Positions 8,446 through 18,588 of a DNA stretch of 64,000 bases are shown piece by piece. Source of the stretch: Caldalkalibacillus uzonensis (GTDB lineage Bacteria > Bacillota > Bacilli > Caldalkalibacillales > Caldalkalibacillaceae); contig NZ_JAUSUQ010000009.1 in assembly GCF_030814135.1 (NCBI RefSeq), forward strand, positions 1-64,000, in the 5' to 3' direction. A program made the translations under genes and the position numbers. The stretch's first letter is position 1. Every line of letters begins with the position of its first letter. The notes beneath the pieces were generated by a model, which worked only from the letters and a program-made list of their open reading frames with translations, did no database searches and was not told the DNA's origin.

Positions 8446-9438
8446 TTAGCCCTCAAGGCAAGTCCGATAGGTTAGAATACCATTGTCTTCTTCCTCTAAA
8501 ATGTCTCCCCGTTCGACTAGGAGATCTAAATGACCTGCCGTCTCAGAAACTGTTAACATGGGCTCCGATTGATATTTAGTCGGAAACAGGGCCTGCACAA
8601 TTTCAAAACCGCTTTTCGGACCGTCTTGAATAATCTCCTTGATATCCTGGGCCCGTTTTTGTGCATGATTCAGCCGTTCACTGACCAATTGCGGTACATT
8701 TTCCACCGGCTCACCATGGCCGGACAGGACGATGTCAATCGGCATATGTGCACATTTTATCAGGTTTTCATGATATTGCATCAGGGGCTTCACTCGTGGT
8801 TGATCAGGATCAGCCGGAGGTTCAATCAGGGCGTTAGACGAGATGTGTTTGATGATATGGTCACCACCGATCAACACTTTATCGGAGGCCCGGTAGAAGG
8901 AAATGTGGCTTTGGGCATGACCTTTCGTTTCGATCACACGCCACCCCGGTAATCCGGGCACACGATCACCTTCAAGCAGCTCCCCATCCAGATCCGTATG
9001 GCAGGAATACTTATCCATCATTTTGAGAGCTAGATAGACCCCACCTCTCAATTCAGCTGGTACGCCGAAACGCTCTAAAAAGGTGGTGTAAAAGCGAAGG
9101 TACCAGTCCGCAAACTTCTTATCTTGACGCAGCCAGACACGGCAGTTGGGGTGGCCATAGACAGGCACCGGATTGTCCAGCAAAATGCGGTCTAATAAAC
9201 CGACATGATCCACATGATGGTGGGTTAAGACAATTTGTTCAAGATCATGGATGCTGTACCCTCTTGTGGACAGCTCCTGCTTTAACAGATCAAAATTTTC
9301 GGCAGTATTGGGTCCGGTATCAATCAAAGTCAGCTTTTCGCCTTGAACCAGATATACATTGACCGGTCCAACAGGAAAAGGCGTTGGCAGCTCAATTCTC
9401 TCCACCCCATCCACTTTCTTTTTTGTTACAGGTTTCAT
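8446..9438 (-). CDS. MBL-fold metallo-hydrolase
   Basis: Cytoplasmic metallo-beta-lactamase-fold hydrolase, 330 residues. The zinc motif THHHVDHVG is at about residue 74, preceded by LIDTGPN. Further ligands fall in ETKGHAQSHISF and GGDHI, with SGHGEP near the end. The C-terminal 80 residues form a winged-helix-like extension, as in the glyoxalase II / YflN-like subgroup of Bacillus. The ATG at 9438 has AGGAGG eight bases upstream; the longer upstream frame has no site. Substrate unknown. Confidence 0.85.
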   Translation of the reverse strand: MKPVTKKKVDGVERIELPTPFPVGPVNVYLVQGEKLTLIDTGPNTAENFDLLKQELSTRGYSIHDLEQIVLTHHHVDHVGLLDRILLDNPVPVYGHPNCRVWLRQDKKFADWYLRFYTTFLERFGVPAELRGGVYLALKMMDKYSCHTDLDGELLEGDRVPGLPGWRVIETKGHAQSHISFYRASDKVLIGGDHIIKHISSNALIEPPADPDQPRVKPLMQYHENLIKCAHMPIDIVLSGHGEPVENVPQLVSERLNHAQKRAQDIKEIIQDGPKSGFEIVQALFPTKYQSEPMLTVSETAGHLDLLVERGDILEEEDNGILTYRTCLEG

Positions 9439-9707
9439 GTTATAACCTCCTAGATATGAATGACTACTCACTCAGAATTAATTCGAAATATTTTTTAAAA
9501 AATCCTGCCCAAAAATATACATCATCACTCGTATACATTCACCGGCGGCTGACAACTTGCACTTGTTTCCTACTATTGTTCGTAATTTGAAAGCGGAGTT
9601 GAAAAACTGCCCGGGGTTTATCTCCAAAAGTTGGAATAACCGTCGTTCGAACATCAAACCTGCTTTGGCTCTCAATATGCCCCCGTCGTCTCCTTGCTTT
9701 ATTTTTT

Positions 9708-10250
9708 CTACATACTCTTACATGCGAGAAGCAATCCACTGATAAAAAAGATGATTGAACTAATATAAAAAATAATATAAACGGTGAAATAATCTGATAA
9801 AAATCCACCGAGTATGATGGCAAAAGCAGAGAAGATAGATGTCCAAAAATGATAATGGCCTATTTTCATTCCTCTTTCCAGGCCGTCCGTCAATTCTGCT
9901 AAGAGTATTTTTTCTCCATGTTTTTGCAGCGCCCCAAACAATCCAAGAATAACTTGGATGAAGTATACTTGGAAGACACTATTGATATGTGGAAAAAATA
10001 ATAGGACAGCTGCTATTCCCCAAGCATTGATGATTAACAAGTAATAATGATTGACTCTCCTGGACAAGCGGCCTATTACTGGATGAATCAGAGCCGCGCT
10101 TAAGCCAAATATGCCATAGGCTAACCCAAATTGAGCATAGCTTGTGCCAACATTTTTGATAAACAGGATGTAAAAGGGGAAAATGAGGCTGCTGGCAAAG
10201 AAAACACTGCTTTGAGTAATGATTAACCATTTGAGTTTAATTGTTTCCAT
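9708..10250 (-). CDS. Six-helix half-MFS transporter-like protein
   Basis: A 180-residue protein resembling the N-terminal half of a major facilitator: six hydrophobic helices, with the loop VIGRLSRRVNHYY between helices 2 and 3 matching the MFS G-x3-D-R-x-G-R-R region. It stops after helix 6, and the bases downstream do not continue the fold in another frame. It is therefore either a genuine half-size member or a truncated gene. Its ATG directly follows the TAG stop of the upstream oxidase gene, so the two are coupled. Confidence 0.65.
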   Translation of the reverse strand: METIKLKWLIITQSSVFFASSLIFPFYILFIKNVGTSYAQFGLAYGIFGLSAALIHPVIGRLSRRVNHYYLLIINAWGIAAVLLFFPHINSVFQVYFIQVILGLFGALQKHGEKILLAELTDGLERGMKIGHYHFWTSIFSAFAIILGGFLSDYFTVYIIFYISSIIFFISGLLLACKSM

Positions 10251-11699
10251 CTATTTATACCCTTCGTAAAAAAAGTTAGTAAACAGCTCATCTGGATCAT
10301 ATCTGAGTTTCTTTTGAAAAAATTCATCTGTTCTAGGGTACGCTTTAAGCATTTGTTCCTTTGTAGGGTAAGGCATGTAAGGAAGATAATAGCTGCCATG
10401 ATGATCAAGCGTGATATCTATCATTTTCTGTATTACCCTAGTGGCTTCCTCCTGTTCCTTACCCGATAAACCATGATTAATCAGCAGCACAAGGGCAAAC
10501 ATATCATCCTTAGCGTAGGACAACACAGCCTCTTCATTTTTTTGGACATAGCGTATGGTGATGTTAACTACATTTAAATCTTCTTCACTAAGAAGCTCCC
10601 TTAAAGCATCTATATAAGCTGGAAATTGATTAATGGGAATGAAATATTCTTGCAGGACATCGGTCTTGCTTTGATGTTCATATTCTAAAAACTTTGATTC
10701 TGAACGCATCACATTATTTCGAGTCACCAAAGAACCATTGGTACTCATAAAATAGCTTTTTTGCATATCCCAGAATATATTTTTTCCCCAATCAAACTTC
10801 CGGGATAAACCCAGCATCAATTTAGTGATCCAGGTATGTTGATCCTCTTTAAGCTGATTATATTCACCTAGCTTTTTTTGGATTTCTTCAGAGGCTAAAA
10901 CATAATCCGTTACATACATCTCCGTTAAGAACGAATCAGGGGCTGTAGAAATTCTCGCCAGGTGCATGCGCACATCAGGATTATCTTTGACTTCTTCTTT
11001 AAAGTATTGGGCATACTCCTTATAATCCATGACTTTTGTTTGCATCTCATAAAGTTCATCATTGGTCAGTTCTATATCTACATCTAAAATCACCCCAAAC
11101 AGCCCGTATCCGCCTATCACAAGAGGGAATAACTCTTTATTCTCTTCACGACTTACCTGAATAATTTCTCCTTCAGCATTGATCAGCCTAAAGGATGTAA
11201 TGGTATCAATAAGAGAGCCATAACGAATGTCTCGTCCATGGGCATTAGCACTCATCGACCCGCCAATGGTAAATATATTTTGTGATTGCATGACTTTTAC
11301 GGCTAAACCGTAGGGATTAATGACCTGTTGAATATCATCCCAGGTCGCACCGCTCTGAACTCTAATCGTCTTCTTCTCCTGATTAAAATCCAGTATTCTA
11401 TTATACTCCGTCATATCTAGCACAACTGCATCCTTATAGTAGGTATGCCCACCCATACTATGTCGTTGTCCTGCTATTGATATTTTCAAACCTTTTTGTT
11501 TAGCTTCTTGAATGACTTGAAGTATAGCTTCTTCTTCCTTCTCCTTCACGATCTTCATCACTTTAACTGGCATTAATCTGCTTACATCTGTCATGATTAG
11601 CTCGTCCTGTTCTCTATGTCCATTAATGGAAAGTATAAAAAATAATATGTAGACACTCGTACATAATAAAAGGACCAGCTTCAATTTCTTGGATATCAC
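10251..11699 (-). CDS. Membrane-anchored FAD-dependent oxidase (FAD_binding_4 family)
   Basis: A 482-residue flavoprotein of the VAO / sugar-1,4-lactone oxidase type. An N-terminal hydrophobic helix ([16 protein letters not shown]) anchors it to the membrane. The FAD-binding half has [25 protein letters not shown] and [13 protein letters not shown]; the rest is a substrate-cap region. A longer frame opens at 11738, but AAGGAG lies ten bases before the GTG at 11699, which is taken as the start. It follows the TRAP-TAXI genes by 131 bases and is coupled to the half-MFS gene, suggesting oxidation of an imported organic acid or polyol. The substrate cannot be told. Confidence 0.82.
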   Translation of the reverse strand: MISKKLKLVLLLCTSVYILFFILSINGHREQDELIMTDVSRLMPVKVMKIVKEKEEEAILQVIQEAKQKGLKISIAGQRHSMGGHTYYKDAVVLDMTEYNRILDFNQEKKTIRVQSGATWDDIQQVINPYGLAVKVMQSQNIFTIGGSMSANAHGRDIRYGSLIDTITSFRLINAEGEIIQVSREENKELFPLVIGGYGLFGVILDVDIELTNDELYEMQTKVMDYKEYAQYFKEEVKDNPDVRMHLARISTAPDSFLTEMYVTDYVLASEEIQKKLGEYNQLKEDQHTWITKLMLGLSRKFDWGKNIFWDMQKSYFMSTNGSLVTRNNVMRSESKFLEYEHQSKTDVLQEYFIPINQFPAYIDALRELLSEEDLNVVNITIRYVQKNEEAVLSYAKDDMFALVLLINHGLSGKEQEEATRVIQKMIDITLDHHGSYYLPYMPYPTKEQMLKAYPRTDEFFQKKLRYDPDELFTNFFYEGYK

Positions 11700-11830
11700 T
11701 ATTTTCGAACTCCTTATGACATCGACTGATGCACACACTTATCAGCCACAGTATCAATTACTTGTTCACCATGTACAGAGTGTGTGGTTTATATATTGGT
11801 CTTGAAAACATTATAATATACTTATTTATC

Positions 11831-12814
11831 TTATTCTGTTAACACCCCTGTTTCTTTATAGTATTTTTCAGCTCCTGGATGAAGCGGAATGCCAGCTAAG
11901 TCTGTTGTTGCTTGGTTAATATCAAACTGTTCTACAATTGGATGGGCTGATTCTAGTTTTTCTACGTTTTCCCACATCGTTTTCACTAAATTGTATATCA
12001 CTTCCTCATCAACTGAGGCATCGGCAATCAGCATCATTTTAATGGCCAAGGTTTCTACATCTTCATCTTGGTTGTCATAGGTTCCAGCCGGAATCACGAA
12101 ATCTGAGTACCAGGGGTATTTTTCCATTAATGAGGCCCGTATCTCAGGATCAATACCAATTAATTTTCCTCCGGCGGTGGACGTCATTTCGGTCACGGCT
12201 GCTGTAGGGAGACCAGCCTGAATTAATGCCCCATCAATCTGATTATTTCTCATCAGATCAATTGCTTCCGTAAAACCTACAAAATTGGCCTGGATGTCAT
12301 CCGGGTAGTTTAATCCATATTCAGTGAGAATAATGCTGGATTCGACTTCAGGCGTGCTTCCGCTGGCACCTGGCGCAAAGCGTTTCCCTTTAATGTCAGC
12401 TATTGATCCGATCCCCGCCTCTGCACGGACAACAAATTGGTTCGGGTTATAATATAATCCAGCTATGATTCTCACGTCATCATATTGTCTTCCTTCAAAT
12501 GAACGTTCACCATGGTAGGCTTCCCAAATAATCCCCACTGTGGCAAACGAGATATCTGCTTCCCCATCTTTCAGCAGGTTTAGATTATGTACCCCACCAT
12601 TAGATGCTTGGGCACTCACTTGATAGCCCAATTCTTCATGCCATAAATTGGCCATGGCTGAACCTAGAGGGTAAATGGTACCCGTTGTGGAAGCTGTCGG
12701 AAATTGCAAACTCACTGATGAACCATCGCTTCCGGTTTCCGAATCTCCACATCCGGTTAGCATGATCATTAAAACGATCACACTTGCCATTAAGATTAAT
12801 AACTTCTTGTTCAT
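11831..12814 (-). CDS. TAXI-family TRAP transporter solute-binding lipoprotein
   Basis: Extracytoplasmic binding protein of the TRAP-associated TAXI family, 327 residues. A lipoprotein signal ends in the lipobox LTGCGD (Cys about residue 22). The mature part begins with the family pattern SLQFPTASTTGTIYPLG and contains LLKDGEADISFATVG and KGKRFAPGASGS. The ATG at 12814 has GAGGGGGATC upstream. It lies 79 bases downstream of the fused permease gene, forming a complete two-component TRAP system. TAXI proteins bind carboxylates such as glutamate or 2-oxoglutarate; the ligand here is unknown. Confidence 0.9.
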   Translation of the reverse strand: MNKKLLILMASVIVLMIMLTGCGDSETGSDGSSVSLQFPTASTTGTIYPLGSAMANLWHEELGYQVSAQASNGGVHNLNLLKDGEADISFATVGIIWEAYHGERSFEGRQYDDVRIIAGLYYNPNQFVVRAEAGIGSIADIKGKRFAPGASGSTPEVESSIILTEYGLNYPDDIQANFVGFTEAIDLMRNNQIDGALIQAGLPTAAVTEMTSTAGGKLIGIDPEIRASLMEKYPWYSDFVIPAGTYDNQDEDVETLAIKMMLIADASVDEEVIYNLVKTMWENVEKLESAHPIVEQFDINQATTDLAGIPLHPGAEKYYKETGVLTE

Positions 12815-12893
12815 TTTGATCCCCCTCAATCTATATTATTTTTATTTTATTTCTCAAATAGGACCTGTTCCAAGCCCTATTTAAGTCACCACT

Positions 12894-14858
12894 TCATGGT
12901 ACTTGGTCAAACTGTTCATCTTTCAACTGAAAATTATTTTTTTGATATATTTGCAGTGCTAAAACGACAACAAATAATACAACACCCGCTATATCAAATA
13001 GAAATGATGGTTCGATTAAGCAAAATGCTGCTAATAATAATACCAACCTTTGAGCATGAGTTGTTTGCTTTAATAGCCATCCTTGACTTGCCCCAGCAAG
13101 AGAAAGGACCCCGATTGTAGCAGTAATAATAGGGATCATACTTTCAGTTATATGCTCTGAACGAAGCAGTATTTCAGGATGATAGATAAACATAAAAGGC
13201 ATAATAAAGCCCGTTAATCCCAGTCTTAGTGCAACGAGTGAGGTTTGAGTTTGATCAGCATTTGCTATTCCTGCAGCGATATACGATGAGAGGGCTACAG
13301 GCGGTGTAATGTTTGATAAACAGGCATAAATCAGCACAAACATATGAGCAGCTATGGCCGGAACCTCCAACTCAATTAAGACTGGTGCCGCAACAGCAGC
13401 GACAATAACATATGCTGCAACGCCAGGAACACCCATACCTAAGATGATGCTGAGGATCATCACAAACAGTGCGGCTAAAAATAACTGATCTCCGGCAAAT
13501 TTTAGAATGCCGTAGCCAAAGCTTAATCCCAGTCCTGTTAAAGAAACGGTTCCCACGATCACGCCAATAATCACACAAGCGACTCCGACACTGACAGCAC
13601 TTTTAGCTCCTTCTTCAAATGCTTGAATGATCTCTTTGAGCCCCATTCTGGTCTTTCTTCTTAACCAGCTGGCTAGCACAGTAGCTATGATAGAAAAAAC
13701 AGCTGCATATAAAGGTGTGTAGCCTAAAAGTAATAAAACAATCAGCGTCACTAAGGGGATGCTAAGATGGCCCTCCTCTTTCAAAACCTGTTTGACTTTG
13801 GGTATATTTTCCTTCGAGATTCCTTTTAGGCCCGTCTTCCTGGCTTCAAAATGTACGGCCATAATGAGCGTCAGAAAATAGAGGAAAGCCGGTACTACAG
13901 CGGCCAGCATCACAGTTGTATACGGAACACCCAAAAACTCGGCCATGATAAATCCTGCTGCTCCCATGATCGGCGGTGCAAACTGGCCCCCGGTTGAAGC
14001 GGCTGCTTCAACAGCGGCTGCAAATTTACGCTTGTATCCATTTTTAATCATCATGGGAATTGTAATAGAACCTGTTGTGGCTACATTGGCTAGTGCACTT
14101 CCATTAACCATCCCCATCAGACTGCTGGCAATAACGGACACTTTAGCTGGTCCTCCAGGGCTACGTCCAGCTATGGTTAAAGCAAGATTATTAATGAACC
14201 GGCTAAACCCACTTATCTTTAAGAATGATCCGAATAGGATGAACATAAAAACGAAAGTAGCCGAAACACCTGCTCCTATTCCTAATAAACCTTGGCCGCC
14301 CCAAAATAAATGTTCAACAATCCGCTTCCAGCTAAATCCGACATGACCAAGGATACCTGGCAAGTAACTTCCGGCAAAATTATAGAGAAGAAAAACGGCC
14401 GCAAGGATAGCCAAACTCCTGACCGTTCTCCTGGCTGCTTCAAATACGATCAAAATACCCAATACGGCAAAGAGATAATCAAGTGGCAGCAGGTATCCTC
14501 CCCTAAGGGCTATTTCACTATAATTGAGAATAAGATAACCAAAAGATGCAGCACCCGCCAGCAGACAGATACAATCCCACCATGTGGGTCTATGTAAGGA
14601 ATAGGCGGGTTTTTTTCCCGCAGGGAATAATAAAAAAACCATCACAAGTAAGAAAATAATATGCCAAGACCGAAGGATAATTGCATCTAAAACGCCAAAA
14701 CTTGAAACATACAATTGAAATAGTCCCCATATCACAGATAGAGCTGTTATGATAACAGCCATTATTCCCATATATTGACGCATACGCGTATCTCCTTCAT
14801 ATTTATAAGGGAGTTCTTCCGAAATTTCACCTGAGTTAATCGTTTTTGGTGTGTTCAT
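12894..14858 (-). CDS. Fused TRAP transporter permease (DctQM type)
   Basis: A 654-residue polytopic membrane protein that fuses the small (DctQ-like, four helices) and large (DctM-like, twelve helices) TRAP permeases, the usual form partnering TAXI binding proteins. Landmarks are ISGFSRFINNLAL, EAAASTGGQFAPPIMGAAG and MGVPGVAAYVIVAAVAAP. It imports the ligand using an ion gradient. The frame runs upstream to 15104, but GAAAGGAAGG sits before the ATG at 14858 and the extra 82 residues do not resemble the family. Confidence 0.9.
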   Translation of the reverse strand: MNTPKTINSGEISEELPYKYEGDTRMRQYMGIMAVIITALSVIWGLFQLYVSSFGVLDAIILRSWHIIFLLVMVFLLFPAGKKPAYSLHRPTWWDCICLLAGAASFGYLILNYSEIALRGGYLLPLDYLFAVLGILIVFEAARRTVRSLAILAAVFLLYNFAGSYLPGILGHVGFSWKRIVEHLFWGGQGLLGIGAGVSATFVFMFILFGSFLKISGFSRFINNLALTIAGRSPGGPAKVSVIASSLMGMVNGSALANVATTGSITIPMMIKNGYKRKFAAAVEAAASTGGQFAPPIMGAAGFIMAEFLGVPYTTVMLAAVVPAFLYFLTLIMAVHFEARKTGLKGISKENIPKVKQVLKEEGHLSIPLVTLIVLLLLGYTPLYAAVFSIIATVLASWLRRKTRMGLKEIIQAFEEGAKSAVSVGVACVIIGVIVGTVSLTGLGLSFGYGILKFAGDQLFLAALFVMILSIILGMGVPGVAAYVIVAAVAAPVLIELEVPAIAAHMFVLIYACLSNITPPVALSSYIAAGIANADQTQTSLVALRLGLTGFIMPFMFIYHPEILLRSEHITESMIPIITATIGVLSLAGASQGWLLKQTTHAQRLVLLLAAFCLIEPSFLFDIAGVVLFVVVLALQIYQKNNFQLKDEQFDQVP

Positions 14859-14939
14859 AGATGCCTTCCTTTCTGTTGCTTTATATACCCAGTACTCATA
14901 CTGTTTTACTGTGATGTGATAAATTATTATTAAGTAGAA

Positions 14940-14968
14940 ATGATATCCTTTTCCCTTTAGTATGTCAA
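14940..14968 (-). promoter_or_regulatory. Sigma-A promoter of the TRAP-TAXI operon
   Basis: On the minus strand TTGACA (14968-14963), a 17-base spacer and TATCAT (14945-14940) lie about 80 bases before the permease ATG. The spacing and near-consensus boxes make this the likely operon promoter. Confidence 0.65.
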
Positions 14969-15064
14969 CAATATTTCGAAATATATATGGTGTTGTATAT
15001 CTGAATTCCCTGGAGAAGGTAGCAAGGGTTGCTTCTAAAGTTTCAAGTGGAAACAAGATAATAA

Positions 15065-15095
15065 CCCGGTCTTTTTTAAACTTTGATAGACCGGG
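15065..15095 (-). terminator. Hairpin downstream of sbcC
   Basis: CCCGGTCT and AGACCGGG pair perfectly across a 15-base loop, about 55 bases past the sbcC stop. Only a short TTATTAT follows on the minus strand, so termination is plausible but not strong. Confidence 0.45.
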
Positions 15096-15150
15096 CCACA
15101 ACACACATCTCTATAAGTTATTTCCATGATGAAAAGAATATAAATTATAC

Positions 15151-18100
15151 TTAAAACGTCTCCAAGCGCACGCGGCTGCCCCGGCCGCTGGGTTCGGCCG
15201 GCTCAACAATCAGTTTGCGGGGCAAACGGGCCCTTAGTTCAGGCACATGGCTGATCACTCCGACGGACATTTGGGCAGAATGCAGTTTTTCCAAGGCAGA
15301 CACCACGGTATCCAACAGCTCCTGGTCCAGGGTGCCAAATCCTTCATCCAGGAAGAAAAACTGCAAGGGGTACTGTCCGCGCAATTGAATGGATGCTGAC
15401 AGGGACAAAGCAAGGGCCAGAGAAGTAAGGAACGTCTCTCCCCCGGATAAACTGGACACAGGCCGCTTCACGCCTCCGTTGGCATCATCCCGAATAACGA
15501 ATCCGCCTGCGGAATCGACTTCAATGGCATACCGTCCCCGCGTCAAGTTCTTCAGCCGTTCCGAGGCATCCCGGCTGACCTGTATCAGCTGTTCTTCGGC
15601 CAGGTATTCCACGAAGGCATTGCCCCGCAGCACCGACTGCAGCTTGTCGTATTGTTCACCAAGGACAGTCAGTTCTTGTTCTCTCTTCTGAAGCTCTTTA
15701 TAGCGCGCATGTTTTTTCTGTAACTCGTTCAGCATCTCCAGGGCCGCTCCTCTGGCTTCACGGGCCTCATCGACCTTCTGTTTAGCCTCATTTAACCTGC
15801 GAATGGCAGCTTGCCATTCTTCTTCACTCAAGCTCCGTCCGTCCAGTTGCTGTTCCAGTTTTTGAATTGAAGCAACGAGCTGCTTTTTGGTATCATAATG
15901 GTCCTCAATCGTTTGCTTATAAGCACTTAGCTCTTGCTCTGGCAAAACCGCTTCCTGCACAGCAGCAAGATTTTCAAAGCAAGATTGGGCTTGTTTTTCC
16001 TGCCATACAGCTTCGGCCTTGTGCCACCTTTCTTGGGCCGTTTCCAAAGCCTGATTAGCAGTGGCCAGTTGCTTCTCAGCTTCCTGCCACGCTTGCTGGG
16101 CTTGTTCATATACCGATCGAGTCTGTTGTTCCTCGTGGACCAAGCGTAGTAGTTGCTGATCCACTTCGTCCATCAATGGCTGGACATCACGTCCGTTGGT
16201 GATCCACTTCAGCTGAGCTTGAAGATCTTGTATAGTTTCGCTTTTACTTGTCAGCTTTGACTGAAGCTCTGCCAGCTTGACATCCAGCCGGTTGAGATTT
16301 TGGGACAGCAAGTTAATATTTTGCTCTTTTTCTTCCAAGAACGGCACACTTTTCTCCAGACGTTGGCGCAAGTCCTCTGCCTCTTTCTCCAATTGGCTGA
16401 CTCGCTGTTGTTCAGCTTCGATGGTCTCTAATGAAAATCCTGGATAACGCTCTTGCCAGCGGCGGGTTGCTTCTGTCAGACGATCCGTCATCTGTTTTAA
16501 CTTCTGAGCAAGATGCTTGTGTTCCTCTTCTTTGGCTTGCAGGGACTGACGCTGTTTGTCACATGCCTGTTTGCTCTCCCTCCATGCTTTGACCACCTGT
16601 TTGACGAGCTGCTCATGTTGTTCCACTTGAACTCCTAAGGCAGAAACGTGTTCCTGCATTTGCCGGTAAACCTGCTCCAAATCATTCATTGAAGCAGCTG
16701 ATGGAGTGGAAGCAGCCGCAATCTCGTTTTGCCCTTCCTGCCCTGCATGAAGCTGGTCGTGTGCCCTGCCTAATAACCTTTCGTTATCCGGCATGAGTTC
16801 CACTATCTGTTCGGCCATTTGCTCCAGTCTCCATTGCAGAGGGTGGAGCTGGCTTCGGGCTGCGCTGGCCTCGTGCTGCCATTCGGTCAGGCGTTTCAGC
16901 TCCCTGGCCAGATCTTCTTCTCCATCTTCCTGCTTCTCCAGAGGGGCTGGATGGTGGGTTGATCCACAAACAGGACAAGGTTTTCCTTCCTCCAGATCTT
17001 GAGCCAGCTGCCGGGCCAGATGGGCCACTTTTTCCCTTTCTAGCGCTTCTTGTTTGGTCTCTATGTTCCGCTCTAGGATACCAGACAGCTGCTCTATCCG
17101 TTTTTCTTGTTCACACACTTCATCGCATAACTGCTGCGTGGCCTGAAACAGTTGCCCCAGCCGCTTGGCCTCTTGCTGCACTTGTTGATCCAGATCGCTG
17201 GCCTGTTGACGTGCTTGGCTTAAGCTTTTCTCCTTTTCCTCCTGTTCACTGAGCAGTTCACGAGCGGCCTGCTGCAGATGGCTAATCTCCCGCATCCCTT
17301 GATAGGCCTGATACACTCTTTCTTTGAGCTCAGCCGAAACTTGGCATTTAGCCAGCTGTGCTCTCAGCTCTTGCTGCCGCTCTTCTCCCCGCTTCTTCAG
17401 TTCTTTTTCCTTTTCCAACTGAGCAGCGGTTTGCTTCCGCTCTTTATCAAGCTGGTTCAGCTCCTCTTTCAGCTGCTGCTCTTCCTTGTTCAAGGCAGAC
17501 AAGCGCTGTTCCATTTCTTTGGCCTGCTTCAATTGCTCCAGACGCACCGTTAATTGTGGTTCTTCCGCTCTTCTTTTGTGCTGTGCTTGTTCATAAGCGT
17601 ATTTAGACTGCCCGTAAGCCGCTTTGGCCTTGTTCAGTGCCTGTTCAGCTTGCTGGTGCTTCTGTTGCCATTCCTGTACCGCTTGCCTGCTTGTTTCATA
17701 TTCTGCCACATAGGGGAGCAGGGCTTGGGCTTGTTCAGCCCGTTTCAGTTCTTCCTCCAGCCGCTGGATGGTGGCGTGTTGCTCATTCAGCTTGTACAGT
17801 TCTTGCTCCAGCTCCTTTTTTTGCTGCTGCCTCTCCCAAATTTTTTGCTTGGTCCCATGGTCTTGTTCCGCCCTAGCCCGTTCTTCTTCAGCCTGCTGCA
17901 ACATCTGTTCACAGGACTTTACCTTTTGCCCAGCAGCTTGCAAAGCCTCCTGGGAGGCATCTCCCAGTCCCGCCTGCTCAGCCTGCACTTCGTTCAGTTC
18001 ATGTTTGACCTCCTGCAAGCGCTGATTCAGAGTGTGCCGCAGCTGGTCCCCATATTTCTCCAGGTTAAACAAGCGTTGCAACATTTGCCGCCGCTCCGCC

Positions 18101-18588
18101 CCTTTGAGGGAGAGGAATTCGGCAAATTTCCCCTGGGGCAACACCACAGCCCGGGTAAAGTCTTCGCTGGACAACCCTAACAGTTCATCGATTCTGCGGT
18201 TGACCTCACTCGTTTTATCAGCCAGGACGACCGGTTCATGACTGACGTCGAGCAGCCGGCAAGTCACTGTCTTGACCGTAACCTCCCCGCTGCGCTTAAA
18301 ACTGCGCTCCACCCTGTAGCGCTTGGACCCCTGGGCGTTGTTGAGCTCAAAGGTAAAGGAAACAGCCAGTTGATCTTCAGCATGGTTGATGATCCCCTGT
18401 GTATTGTTCGCTGCCCGCTCTACTTTGCCGTATAAAGCCAGCGTCATGGCATCCAACAGGGACGACTTGCCGCTCCCTGTCGGACCAAAAATGCCAAACA
18501 CGCCGCCTTCACACAGCCGGGAGAAATCCACTTCCTGTGCTTCCCGAAAGCTGTGTAACCCCTGCACTGTTAAGGACACGGGTCTCAT
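15151..18588 (-). CDS. sbcC: SbcC exonuclease ATPase subunit
   Basis: Rad50-like SMC-family ATPase of the SbcCD nuclease, which opens hairpins and protein-blocked DNA ends. It has 1145 residues. The N-terminal Walker A GPTGSGKSSLLD is at about 35-46. Two very long Gln/Glu/Lys-rich coiled coils flank the zinc hook CPVCGSTHHP (about residue 540). The C-terminal ABC signature is SSLSGGETFLTSLALAL with Walker B FFLDEGFGTLD. The start ATG overlaps the sbcD stop by four bases. It is the last gene of the addB-addA-sbcD-sbcC operon. Confidence 0.96.
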   Translation of the reverse strand: MRPVSLTVQGLHSFREAQEVDFSRLCEGGVFGIFGPTGSGKSSLLDAMTLALYGKVERAANNTQGIINHAEDQLAVSFTFELNNAQGSKRYRVERSFKRSGEVTVKTVTCRLLDVSHEPVVLADKTSEVNRRIDELLGLSSEDFTRAVVLPQGKFAEFLSLKGAERRQMLQRLFNLEKYGDQLRHTLNQRLQEVKHELNEVQAEQAGLGDASQEALQAAGQKVKSCEQMLQQAEEERARAEQDHGTKQKIWERQQQKKELEQELYKLNEQHATIQRLEEELKRAEQAQALLPYVAEYETSRQAVQEWQQKHQQAEQALNKAKAAYGQSKYAYEQAQHKRRAEEPQLTVRLEQLKQAKEMEQRLSALNKEEQQLKEELNQLDKERKQTAAQLEKEKELKKRGEERQQELRAQLAKCQVSAELKERVYQAYQGMREISHLQQAARELLSEQEEKEKSLSQARQQASDLDQQVQQEAKRLGQLFQATQQLCDEVCEQEKRIEQLSGILERNIETKQEALEREKVAHLARQLAQDLEEGKPCPVCGSTHHPAPLEKQEDGEEDLARELKRLTEWQHEASAARSQLHPLQWRLEQMAEQIVELMPDNERLLGRAHDQLHAGQEGQNEIAAASTPSAASMNDLEQVYRQMQEHVSALGVQVEQHEQLVKQVVKAWRESKQACDKQRQSLQAKEEEHKHLAQKLKQMTDRLTEATRRWQERYPGFSLETIEAEQQRVSQLEKEAEDLRQRLEKSVPFLEEKEQNINLLSQNLNRLDVKLAELQSKLTSKSETIQDLQAQLKWITNGRDVQPLMDEVDQQLLRLVHEEQQTRSVYEQAQQAWQEAEKQLATANQALETAQERWHKAEAVWQEKQAQSCFENLAAVQEAVLPEQELSAYKQTIEDHYDTKKQLVASIQKLEQQLDGRSLSEEEWQAAIRRLNEAKQKVDEAREARGAALEMLNELQKKHARYKELQKREQELTVLGEQYDKLQSVLRGNAFVEYLAEEQLIQVSRDASERLKNLTRGRYAIEVDSAGGFVIRDDANGGVKRPVSSLSGGETFLTSLALALSLSASIQLRGQYPLQFFFLDEGFGTLDQELLDTVVSALEKLHSAQMSVGVISHVPELRARLPRKLIVEPAEPSGRGSRVRLETF

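Noticed and set aside
9539..9823. Continuation of the half-MFS protein in another frame
   Set aside because: The alternative frame has no hydrophobic helices or MFS motifs, so a simple frameshift does not restore a twelve-helix transporter.
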